Program-made: the position numbers and the translations under genes
Assembly (NCBI GenBank): GCA_035771165.1
Contig: JAWNZC010000291.1
Span: 1,323,001 to 1,387,000, forward strand
Reading direction: 5' to 3'
From: Paragorgia papillata
Lineage: Eukaryota > Cnidaria > Anthozoa > Scleralcyonacea > Coralliidae
Length of the DNA: 64,000 nucleotides
The notes under the pieces: model-generated
What the model was told of the DNA's origin: nothing
Databases searched by the model: none
Seen by the model: the letters and a program-made list of their open reading frames with translations, nothing else
Part shown: positions 11,001-20,700 of the stretch, piece by piece
Layout: the number at the start of each line of letters is the position of its first letter
Position numbering within the stretch: position 1 is the first letter of the stretch

Positions 11001-14000
11001 AAGCGTTCCGAAGTTTGTTCGTTATTTCCGAAGTTGGCCACGAGGTTGCGAACTTCGAAACGAAGTGGCGAACTTGCGATGTTTCATCATTTCGAAGTTC
11101 CCTGTTGGACGTAGAGTAAATATGAGTAAATTTTTAGAGTAAATATGGAAGAATTCAAAGGTAAACTTAATGAAAGAACGTACAATTTAACAGTTGATAC
11201 TCTCACGGCAAATCAATTTACTATAGTAGACGGATCAAATCGAGCTCATGATTTCATATTTCGCAACTTCGTTCGCAACCTGATTAGCTACGTAATGAAT
11301 TTGCCAAGTTCGTGGCCAACTTCGGAAATAACGAACAAACTTCGGAACGCCTTCGTCAAAAGTTATATGAAATCCTCTGCATGTAAACTTCCTATATAGT
11401 GCTTAATAAAAAGCTGCTCTCCACTGTTATTCAATTGATCAACTGTATATTGTTCAACTGTCGTATAATCCTTAGCCAAATATAGGTCTCTGTCAGTTGT
11501 TGTGCATGTAATATTTCTACTTGAGTTCTTGCTAGAAAGTGTACGCTTACACCTCCGGTCTCATACAAGCCGTTCACAATTCCATAGTGCATGGTGATCT
11601 AACCGTGTTTGTCTATATGTATCGGTATGTCCGTGTCGGTATATATATATATATACAAACGAGCACGTGTGATTTTGTTCACGGAATGTCGGAAAGTGCT
11701 CAATACCATAAAGGTAGAGCGAATATAGTATAGTTTAAGTGGGCTTACCTTTTGTATATATATATATACAAAAACCTTAAGATTCCGACATGCTGTGACT
11801 ACAGCTGCATTTGCTTGAATAAATTAACACGGCGTTTATCCTTAATCTATATAGACCAGTAAGACCTCCACTTTCATAAAGGCCTTCACTTTAAATATTC
11901 TTTTATGTGCGTCTAAGGCCCCATTTACACTGGAGCAAAAGTATCTGGATTCACATTGTTTTTTATTTTCTAAATGAGCCTTTTTGGCCGCGTTATGAAG
12001 CAAAAATTCTTTGGAATTGCAGACAGACAAACGAGGCCAGAAAGGCTTATTAAGATGCACATAAAAGAATATTCAAATTAATCGTTATTATGAAAGGGGT
12101 GTATATACACTATACAGAGCTACATTTTTGTGTAGTTTCTCGTACAGCAGTGATCCACGCCTTGTGCTTCATTTAAACCATAAACAGCGTTTAGAAATTT
12201 GGTGGCCAAAGTATTTCCCAGACCGTTATGCCCAATTAAGGCATAAAATGCAAAGGGCATTTTTGCGTTGCTAACACAAAAGGATCAATCTCTGTTAGGG
12301 GGATGTAATTCGACAGTCTTAAAATTAAATTTATCACATGTTGTTGGTTGAAATTTCGCGTCACTAGCACTAATCAAATAAAGTCCTATATTTTTGGCCC
12401 TTGTATTTGTGTTAATATATAGACAACACTCAGCTGCCGTTTTTCGGCAATGCTATAGGACACGTATAGGACCTACATGTGGATTTTCACCGCATAATAG
12501 CAAGTCATAATAGGCGCTAAAAACTGCATTTAGTAACAGCGGTAAACAATCGTTGGGATACCTGAAATCCACAACGGCCCTTTCGCCACTTCAAAGTTGA
12601 GAAGTGTCATGCGTTTAACCTTTTGCAGCGGATGAAAAGTAAAAACATACGAAACAACAATGAAAGGGGAGGGGAATTGATCCACTAGTTTTCCAATAAT
12701 ATTATCTGAGATTGTAGCCGCCAAAACAAATATTGTCGCCATTTTAACTGAATACTGTGCTGTCGTTGTTGAAAGTGACTTAGCCTGCGCAGCCGGCGCT
12801 GGGGATTGGGACGGACAGTTAAAGGAGCGCCTGCAGTCGCCCATTGTTATTTTTCGTGTATAGTTGGCACGCTAATGACCTATCAATCAAAGAGAGTTTG
12901 AATTTCCGCTGCAGACGTTGGCGAAGAGTTAGCGAAGAGCGTTGAAAAAATGTGCCTTGCATAGTAGAAGGAAACGAGTTCAAGATAAACTGAAATTGAG
13001 AATAATTACGGTATGATTTTCACCGAAGACGTGGCCGCTTCGGCTTATATTTAACATTAACATCGTTATAGACTTATAGTCGTTACATACACATGTTTTA
13101 TAACTACGAAAATAATATGTCTGAGCTTTCTGTAGCCCACTCAGCATAACTTGTTTAATTATTTAAAATATTTTGCAGTGAACGCTATTAACTGAAAATC
13201 AGACAACATAACAGCAGAATAATATGAATGTTGTCTGACGCTGACACGGCAAACATATATACCACACAAATTCCTGAATCAATAATGCACTTTGATACAC
13301 ATACTCATTCATAACTGTACTATTTTAGTTAATTCTAGATACGTGTTTTTTAAATGGAGTAGATATGCGATCAACTTCCAAACTAATTAAGCTATTTAGC
13401 TCAGGTTTTTGAAATTGACATCCAAAAATACACTTTTAATTAGGGGGCGGCACGAAAAATAACAACAGGCGCCTGCAGGCGCTCCCCTTCCCGATCACCC
13501 GCTACGCAGGCTAAAAGTGACTATGTGGCAGTCGCCTTTTTTCCTCCCTTTTTTCTGCGCTCTCGGTAACAAAAAGGCCCTAATTGCTGTCGACTGTAGC
13601 GTGTCTCAACTTATCCCCATAAATATAACAGAGCCCAAGAAGGCAATTTAAGTGTTAAATAGTCACGAAACAGGTAGGTACCTGTATCTACCATCTATAA
13701 ACTATCTACAATTATATTTATACGCACCTTTCTGGTTGGCCGTGGACAAACTCCGTCTTCGTATGTGCTTCCAACAGACTCGCATGTCATATCAGAATAT
13801 TTTCTTACCAAATACTCTTCGCATTGCTTCGTGTATTCTTCGAGGCTTTTGTCGGCAGCGAGGGCTGGACATGTATCGTACATATCTTTGCACACCTTGC
13901 CAGCAGCTGAAGTGTCAGCGTCTTTTTTATCAACAACACATAACGGCTTCGATGACGAACACAGCGCTTTCCTCAGTGGCTCTGTGCACTTGGAACTGTT

Positions 14001-14261
14001 TTTTCCCAAATCGGCACTCCCACGGGGTACGGGAATTGCCGTTGAGTCTTCAATAGAATCGATCGCTTTCACAATTTCGTCGACATCGATTCCATCACCC
14101 GTACAAAAAGCCTCTTTTGACAAAACCGGGCAGAGATCACTCTTCTTCACCTTGAGCCACTCGTCGCCATCGCTGGCTCGTCGTTCGACTTTGTGAGCTG
14201 TGATTTCTCGAAGAAAACAAAACGAGCAGAGGAAAACACACGCGGCATAGATGAAGGTCAT
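5020..14261 (-). CDS. Secreted Cys-rich protein with Frizzled-like domain and hydrophobic C-terminal tail
   Basis: I do not recognise this gene by name. Three exons join in frame (13728-14261, 6649-6875, 5020-5170) to give 303 aa. The start at 14261 gives a signal peptide (residues 1 to about 22). Exon 1 then has exactly ten cysteines, with a C-x7-C-x6-C block and a VCKDMYDTC block, resembling a Frizzled cysteine-rich domain. Exon 2 carries a similar half-repeat (SSCMTTIKQTMC, then KDCTRAME). Exon 3 ends in a hydrophobic stretch, APVLLLLVSVLL, that suggests a GPI-anchor signal or a terminal membrane helix. Donors are AAG|GTGCGT and ATG|GTACGT; acceptors are CTTACAG and a weaker GCAAAAG. Phases (0, then 2) agree across both introns. 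Intron 1 is 6.9 kb and intron 2 is 1.5 kb, both full of repeats. The exon assignment is inference from splice signals and the shared Cys pattern; the domain call is moderate. Confidence 0.6.
5205..5535. mobile_element. Foldback element, TTGTTGTCTGTTCAG family, copy 1
   Basis: An AATAGATTCCATTTTTTTG... arm near 5360-5403 is matched in inverse by the arm near 5480-5527 (GAACAGACAACGGCAAAATG). Related copies are at 25195-25515, and the left part recurs at 63050-63270. No coding content. It lies in intron 2 of the Cys-rich gene, just upstream of its last exon in transcript order. Confidence 0.55.
5560..6600. repeat. 1-kb polypurine (GGA/GAAA) tract
   Basis: The plus strand is almost purely A and G: GGAGGAGAAAGA repeats at 5760-6080, then AAGGAAAAGAAA repeats to 6600 with a tandem duplication around 6400-6550. 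Long ORFs on the complementary strand are Phe/Ser/Leu-only translation of the tract and are not genes. It lies inside intron 2 of the Cys-rich gene, so the transcript carries the polypyrimidine strand. Confidence 0.9.
6932..7083. repeat. Degenerate CCCTAA telomere-like array between inverted arms
   Basis: Positions 6967-7054 are built of CCCTAA/CCCTGA/CCCAACC words, a decayed form of the animal telomere repeat. On the left is CTTTGTGTTTCGCGCACGAA and on the right its inverse TTCGTGCGCGAAACACAAAG, so the array sits in a perfect-looking palindrome. It lies about 60 bp upstream of exon 2 of the Cys-rich gene, within its first intron. Confidence 0.8.
7084..9384. other. Intronic non-coding stretch
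   Basis: No exon was seen here. A possible short palindromic element lies around 8050-8240 (GTCCAACTCGAGT against GCGAGTTGGAC, with internal CGCCATCC words). The rest is AT-rich single-copy-looking sequence within intron 1 of the minus-strand Cys-rich gene. Confidence 0.4.
9385..9873. mobile_element. Foldback element with AGCCCCGCATAGACGACC ends
   Basis: The left end AGCCCCGCATAGACGACCAA is matched by the right end TTGGTCGTCTGTGCGGGGCT. Inside, a roughly 24-bp unit (AAGGAACTTGTCAAGGAAA-type) is repeated in tandem from about 9720 to 9850. The ORFs through it are repeat translation. Confidence 0.75.
9970..10125. mobile_element. Foldback Penelope-like remnant with hammerhead-like cores
   Basis: Two inverted arms both contain the CTGATGAAGG...CGAAACGTCA arrangement. 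The plus-strand copy at 10041-10080 has an intact CTGATGA and GAAAC core followed by GTC, the usual cleavage triplet. The minus-strand copy around 9990-10035 has GATGATGA and TGAAAC, so its core is damaged. Confidence 0.55.
10561..10625 (-). ncRNA. Hammerhead-like motif (GAGCGAAGG family)
   Basis: On the minus strand this reads CTCTCTGACGAAGGACCTTC then GCTCGAAACGTTAGAC. The core CTGACGA (CUGANGA) and GAAAC are intact, stem II can form a short GGAC/GCTC-like helix with a mismatch, and stem III is the self-complementary ACGT. It is the same family as 31284-31318 and is preceded by the shared GGTTAGATATACTGCCGAAA segment. Confidence 0.4.
10955..11395. mobile_element. Foldback element rich in CGAAGTTCGC-like words
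   Basis: Inverted arms (GAGGATTTCACGTAACGTTT on the left, ATATGAAATCCTC on the right) enclose paired TCCGAAGTTGGCCACGAGG and GTGGCCAACTTCGGA blocks. No recognisable protein. The 11145-11399 ORF falls within the element and is not a gene. Confidence 0.65.
11396..12769. other. Non-coding stretch with Penelope-end and TA repeats
   Basis: Positions 11640-11790 carry TATATA runs, a GTCGGAAAGTGCTCAATACC segment and AAGTGGGCTTACC, which recur near 44150-44345. The minus ORF at 12530-12844 runs into the repeat described next and has no domain I know. Confidence 0.4.
12770..13515. mobile_element. Foldback element with GGAGCGCCTGCAG ends
   Basis: The block around 12780-12860 (TAGCCTGCGCAGCCGGCGCT ... 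AAAGGAGCGCCTGCAG) recurs inverted at 13440-13515 (GCGCCTGCAGGCGCTCC ... TACGCAGGCTA). The interior is AT-rich and non-coding. Confidence 0.55.
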
Positions 14262-14789
14262 GGCTGTTAGCAGAGCACCGAAACTGGACAACCACTGGCC
14301 ACGAAATATTCTAACCCTTATGAAAGTAATCAATGTGATCAATGATCATCCACGCCCCATTGGCTCTTTGGTGCATCAAAACACACCGCTTGCGTCACTG
14401 AGTGGATACAGCAGTGAGTGATTTGACAGTTCTGAATATAGTCCGACAAATTAATCTCACTTAATCTTACTCAGGAATATATAAATATTTATTATATGGA
14501 GAAGAGTAGCGTTTTCATATTGTTTCAGGTAAGTAGACCATTGTTTTCTGTTCTCAAGAAACGCTATGAAAACGTATACGTGTGGACGTAGCCTTAGAAT
14601 CCATATTTCACTACATCCGGGAACCGAGTGGCGTATTTCTCGTACGTGCGTTCGCGAGTGACATATCGACAAGTGAAAATTTACGCCTTTTGCCACAAGT
14701 TTCGAATCAAGTAAATTTGAGCCAGTAGCTTCTCTTAATTCAGTTTTTCACGTAAAATGACGTATTCGAAGAAGTTGTTGTATTTTTTA

Positions 14790-15077
14790 TTTGTATTTTC
14801 TAAAAGTTTTAGGTACACGGTTGCTCAAAGATATGGATTTTATGTTCTCGTGGCAAGAACAGGTTGCCCTTGCAACTCGAACATTAAATCCATATACCTT
14901 CTCGCCACCGTGGCAATATCCCAGGCCGTTTTTTTTTGGCTCAAACAGCATGCAGAGACAACAGGACAAAACATACACCCAAAATATGCCGAGAATCTAG
15001 AACGAGGAATAAATAATTACGAACAAAGAAAATTTTTAGAGTCGTGGCACTCAAATTTTGATATAGCTAAGCGGTAA
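14790..15077 (+). pseudogene. Short ORFs in an inverted repeat, possible retroelement tail
   Basis: One frame (14757-15077) ends in NNYEQRKFLESWHSNF, reminiscent of the tail that follows GIY-YIG domains in some cnidarian retroelements; an overlapping frame ends in QQDKTYTQNMPRI. The central part is a palindrome, so both strands give similar frames. I cannot identify it further. Confidence 0.25.
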
Positions 15078-15233
15078 ACGAGTGAAAAGACTTCCCAAGA
15101 AAAAGACTTCCCAAGAAATTACATTCCTTTATCTAATTCCCACAAGGCACGATCAACAGCGAACATTACATTTCTATATATTTTATACATAATTACACTA
15201 ATCCGCAAATAGCTCAGCTAATCGATGCTCTTA

Positions 15234-15540
15234 AGCTCTGTTTACACGGCCAAAATTTAAGCACGCTTAAGTTAAGCGTGCTTAAAATGCGCCACCTTGG
15301 TGCGTTTACACGGTCATTTAATAATCCATTACTAAAACACGTATACACCATTATTCAACATGGTGGACGAGCTATCTTTTTGGTTTTGGAAGCTTCGTAT
15401 GGGTAGCGTGCGTCAAAGAACAACGGAAGACATCGCGATTAATTTACGCCGATCTGTTTACACGGACATTTTAAACCCGCTTAAATTAAGTCAGATGTGG
15501 CTCAGATCCCGCTTAAATTTTGGCCGTGTAAACAGCGCTA
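15234..15540. mobile_element. Foldback element with CTGTTTACACGGCC ends
   Basis: The left end CTGTTTACACGGCCAAAATT is matched by the right end AATTTTGGCCGTGTAAACAG. Internal words TTTACACGG recur. The small frame starting MVDELSFWFWK at 15360 may be a transposase scrap, but it is too short to assign. Confidence 0.7.
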
Positions 15541-16075
15541 TAGTCTTATAAAACAGAAGATTGAAGTTAAAACTTAAAATTAATGAATAAATAAAGAATG
15601 AACTATCGATATTAGGATATATTTAAATTAAAACGCACAGCGAGGTCCGTTTCAAACATCGTGTGCTTACAAATTTATCTCGAGTTGACAATTGTGCAAC
15701 ACTTCTCAGCATGTAAAATTTTAAAATAATTAATTGCCCTAAATTCCAAATTCACCTCCCGTAGATTTTAGACTAATTGTTCGTCGAGAAAAATAAAAGT
15801 TTCAAATAAGCAGAACGTTTGGAACGACTTAAAATACGAAAGCTTTTTCACTATTATAACAGGTCCTTCGTGAATACCAGTTATATACCTGATAAGGCCA
15901 ACCTGTTTAAATAAAGTTATCCCATCCTACTTGGGTTAAATATTGTCTTTATTGTTTTTCTTGGGTTGGTTTAAACCGATCATTTCATGTTTTCGTTTTC
16001 CATAATATTACTGTGTGTCGGCTATATCTATTCAATCTAGCAGTATATACAATAATATCAAAAGGCCATGCGGTT

Positions 16076-16505
16076 AAGCTACGGTTGCACACACCGATTT
16101 GTGTCGCCGATTTGTGTCGCTAGGTATTGCGAGATAAATTGGTCACCCGGCTACACACATCAATTTATGTTGAAGAAAAATCAAGTTTAAAAATAAAGCA
16201 AGGATGGGCGGAGCTTGAACAAAAGAAATTTGGCATCATTGCAACACAAATCGGCGACAGGCATGTTACACTTGTTGATTTGTGCGGCGTTGCAGATTTT
16301 CGTTGCAAGTTTTTGATCCCTTGTCAAAAACTTGCAATGCTTCAGCAACGCATAAATCGGTGTCGGCTGGGTATATTACACACACCGATTTATCTCGCAA
16401 TTCGTCTGCCGCTATGCTTATTACACAAGAGTCTCTGGCATCCAAGGTATTGCGACACAAATTGGCGACATAAATCGGTGTGTGTTTATACTGTAACCGT
16501 AGCTT
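16076..16505. mobile_element. Foldback element with CACACCGATTTGTGTCGCC ends
   Basis: Left arm GCTACGGTTGCACACACCGA and right arm TCGGTGTGTGTTTATACTGT...CCGTAGC are inverted relatives, and the ACACCGATTTAT/ATAAATCGGTGT words repeat internally in both directions. No coding content; the three ORFs crossing it are repeat translation. Confidence 0.65.
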
Positions 16506-16731
16506 TACTGCACAGTGGGTAAGAAAGAACTATGACATCAATCTGAACGAAATCTAAAACTGTAAAGAGAGTCCACAATGGGATAGCGATTATTTTGATA
16601 AGGGATTTTAAAAAATGACGGGAAACGCTGTCGTGATTCGCGAAATAAGGAGAATTGAACAACGGGATTTCTAAATAACGAAGACGTTATTGGATCAACT
16701 GAGCAAATATCGAACGGGATTCGGTTATATA

Positions 16732-16960
16732 GCCCTAATCAAACGAGAACGCAAGTCATCGCAAGTTGGTAGTCACGCTATCTCAGCCAGCCGCTCTGAA
16801 TAGTTTCCCGAAAATATCATGTACCGTGACAAAGTTAAAACTTGTTTAAAACACTCATGAAACCTTTATTTTGTTAATTTGGGTGCTCGAACGACCGCCA
16901 CAGAAATTTGTAACTGCCAACTTGCGATGACTTGCGTTCTCGTTTATTAGGGCTATATAG
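16732..16960. mobile_element. Harbinger-like foldback element (AGCCCTAATCAAACGAGAA ends), copy 1
   Basis: It begins AGCCCTAATCAAACGAGAAC and ends with the near complement GTTCTCGTTTATTAGGGCT, flanked by TAT on both sides. The family recurs at 36032-36394 and 39985-40331. Copies are short and non-coding. Confidence 0.7.
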
Positions 16961-17208
16961 TATAAACTAAAGTATGTTTTTCAACATCCAAAAGCTTTAG
17001 AGTTCTGAAAAGAATTTTGTCGCATATAGTTTGAAGTCAAACTCAACTAAAATTTCGTACTTAACAACTTAAAAACTTCGTACACGCGACAAAATTTGTT
17101 TTTATCAGCTTTTTTCGACATATTAACAATTCACAAGTTCTGCTTGTTCATGTACAGTTCATATTTAAAACAATGAGACTTCGTGTCTAGTACCAGAACT
17201 GATAAATT

Positions 17209-17602
17209 ATGCAATTAGCACAACCAGCCAGCCAGCTGCCCTTCTCACATAAACACAATAAAAATCTCGATAAAAATCATCTCGGCAAAGCGGCCCACAG
17301 GGAGCCCATCTTGGCAATTCGTCATGCCAAAAAGCGTGTGGGCACCCTGTGGCGGACTCGAAAGACGCGCGGAGGACTGTGGCACACTTGGTCGTGGTGT
17401 GCAAAGGAAAATAATATTTTTTCCTCTCCCTCCCCCCTTTCCCACCGTTTTTTCCGCCTTTTCCCCCGCTTCCGGTAACCGTTTTTCGTTTTTTTTAAAC
17501 CCCCGCGCGTCTTTCGAGTCCGCCACAGGGTCCCCACGCGCTTTTTGGCATGACGAATTGCCATGATGGACTCCCTGTGAGCAGGCTAGCTGGCTCGCCT
17601 CC
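17209..17602. mobile_element. Foldback element upstream of ENO4
   Basis: The block 17288-17375 (GGCAATTCGTCATGCC, GCGGACTCGAAAGACGCGC) recurs inverted at 17500-17570 (GCGCGTCTTTCGAGTCCGC, GGCATGACGAATTGCC). The four overlapping ORFs on both strands arise from this palindrome. It ends about 190 bp before the ENO4 start codon, so it may lie in or near the promoter. Confidence 0.65.
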
Positions 17603-17791
17603 ATATTATTAACACCCTCTTAGAAATGAGAGATTCTTCTGAATTACAGGTGCACAACACAGAAGTAAGAAAATAAATTACTTCAGCTATTATTTTACCC
17701 AAAGAATTTCTGAGTTTGAGCCCGGTTGAGCCCACAGTACGTTTTCGAGCGGTATTGCTTCTGGTTGTCATGGTGAAGCAAGCTTTTCAAA

Positions 17792-20700
17792 ATGGCGACA
17801 GAGCAAGCAAAAAGAAAGCACGAAGCTATTAGTTATTTAAAAGCATATGGCATTCCTAAATGCATCGAAAACCTCCTTAACACCGTGGTCAACGAGAATC
17901 CAGATGATCTATTTGGCTACATGGTATGAAATAAGCTGATGGGAACAAATTCTCTCTACTATTTATATACTGCCAGTGTTTTAATAAATATGTACGACAG
18001 CACGACTGTAGGAGTAGTGAGAATTTAATGTAGTGAGAATTTGTAATGGTTTATGAGCGCTATAAGAGTAAATTTTCGTTGCATATAATCTTTTACAACT
18101 CCTTTTAAACGTATTAAAATGGAGACACGACTGATGGACTATTAAGTTTATTTATTTATACTGGATAACCCCATAGAGGTCCAGTAATCCCTCATTGGTC
18201 CAGTGTTAGTCGTGTTACTACAGGAGGAAACTGGAGTAAACTAAACTAACTTTATTTATACTGGATAACCCTATCAGTCATGTCAAAACTTTTCTCCTTA
18301 GAGGTCCAGTAAGAGCCTGCATGCTTCATTGATTTAATTACTGTTACTACAGGAGTAATAATAATAATACTTTATTCATGAAATACCAATACAGGCACAT
18401 ATGAAAAGATATTTACATAAAAGTACAGAACGTACAGTAACATGAACTAGATAATACCATACAAACTATGGTTAAAAGTGTAAAGGGTATAGTAATGCGA
18501 GTTAAATAATATAGCTAGGAGTACAGTGTATGGTAATATGGGTTAGACAATATAATGAGTAATGACCATCATATAATGAAAGAATATCATGAAAATATTT
18601 TGATATTATTTTCATGATAGACTTATTGTGTATTATATATAGAAAGAAATCCTTTGTGTCAAGTAAACGGAAAGACGAGTTGACACTGTATATATTGTTT
18701 ATAAAAGTATTTCGAAGCTCTACAAACTTTTTGTTGGAGCAGGACATTAAATAGTGAAATTCATCACTGATTTCATTCGAGTGACATAAGTAAACCAGTG
18801 ATGTTTGGTAGAGTTAAACTGGATCACACTCTTCTGATGCAGCCAAGGTGAAATTTTAAACACAATGACTGTGGACCTTAAGCTCGTCGTGGCGGTCTGG
18901 GATTGTCACCATGCTGAGATTGTATATCGATTTGTGTAATCAATTTATGACCAGAATAATCAAACTTTTTTGTGGCTGATTTATGAAACTGTCAGGATAA
19001 AATCCAATACTTGCATTGAATAATTATATTTTTACTTCAAAATATCATAATTATATGGAATCGTTTGTGAACTAGAATGCATGACGAAGAAGATAATGTA
19101 TTTAGCATTTAGCGATATTTTGGTTGATATATACAGCGAGAATACAGGATCATTTGTGATGAGAAACAGTAGCAACTCCACTTTAATATCACAAGTTTAT
19201 ACTGGGAGTTTTCATTAATCAAGCATTTGAAGGCAAAAAGTTTGACTTTTCTTGACGTTAAACATCCGACTACACAAATCGATATACAAATATCTCAGCA
19301 CGGGGATAATCTCAACCAACATATTTATATATTTTCCATTTTTGGTCTAACAGTGATATTTAAATATTTTCCATTTTTGGTCTAACAGTGATCTAATTTT
19401 GTCTTTTAAGGCAGATTATTTTGATGGGCTAGCAAAACCACCAAGCATTGCAAATGTAAGTCACAGTCTATCATCATAATTGTTACTGTTAGGATCAGAA
19501 GTGTCACAAAGATAATTATTAAGATTAAAACTGTTGTTTGGTTAAAGATTTATTGTTTGGGTGTAAGGATTATAATCATGCATTCTGATTGACATGATCC
19601 CAATTCTTAAGGTTATAGCTTCTGAAACACTCAGTGCAAGAGGATATGCAAGTTTTCAAGTAGAAATTGAAGGTTTAATTCATGGGACTGTCCAGGTTTG
19701 TAAGAGATGTATCTTTAGTACATTATTTATAGTGTTTTCAGCTTGGGTTGGTAAAGTGTTTTCAGAGTTTTTCTCTGAGTTTTACTTACAACAGCCTGTA
19801 CTGTCGGCAAAAACATACAAAAAAAGATGTAACTATGTTGGAAGATAATCACTTAGTTGGCAAGATGTTGTAACAACATTGAGTCAACAACCAGAATGTG
19901 AGTGAGGCGGCGCCACCATGGTTGGTGGCGAGCGGTAAAATTTTGAAAATTTGGAGTCTTTAGATCATTGGAAATGGCATTTTCAGAGTCTTCTCTACCT
20001 CTTTTGGTAGGCCCTTTCATTTATTCTTTCATTATGATTTGTGAGTCTATGCCATCCGTGAGTATATATTTAACAGTTATACCATGAGCTCGAGTCGTAT
20101 ATGAGCTCATAGCCAACGAGGCGCTTCGCCGAGTTGGCTATTAGTTCGTATACGACGAGAGCGAATGGTATAACTGTTTTATTATATAGCCAAGCACTGT
20201 ACAAGAAACAAAATTACAGCGGAATGTTTGAAACGACAAACTTCCGGCATAGGCAACAGGCAACTAATACTTCCGCCATGCGTAATGATGCATTCACACG
20301 GAGTTTCTCGCTGAGCTGTTCGGCAAACAGCTTCAGTGAAATGTTCGGCATAAATGTTGCTCGAGAGGCAAAAAATGTGGTGAGCAGATCAACAAAAAAG
20401 ATTAAAAGGTACCTTTATGAAGTCAAAAGGTGGGTCAGTTGTTTATATTAGCGTTGCTGTCGTGAAAAAGGTTTTGATTTCATGCAAAAATGAAACTGAA
20501 ACACCTTCGGCAGTGAAACTAAATTACTTAGTTGGTTGTTTTTGAAAAAGAACATGCTTTTTACTACTCCAAATGCTTATCTAAATAAAAAAGTCTCTTT
20601 ACTGGTGATCTCCTACGAAATGTGTGTTGTAAGCTTGATTTTAACCGTGAGTTTCTTTGTTTGGCAACAAATTAATATCAACCCGCTAATTAAGTCGTGT

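Noticed and set aside
11145..11399. 84-aa ORF with plausible composition
   Set aside because: Lies inside a palindromic mobile element, and no splice or domain support.
12530..12844. 104-aa minus ORF as an extra exon of the Cys-rich gene
   Set aside because: Overlaps a repeat found inverted at 13440-13515, has no matching phase splice sites, and the direct join of 13728 to 6875 already keeps frame.
17209..17604. Several ORFs on both strands
   Set aside because: They mirror one another because the segment is an inverted repeat.
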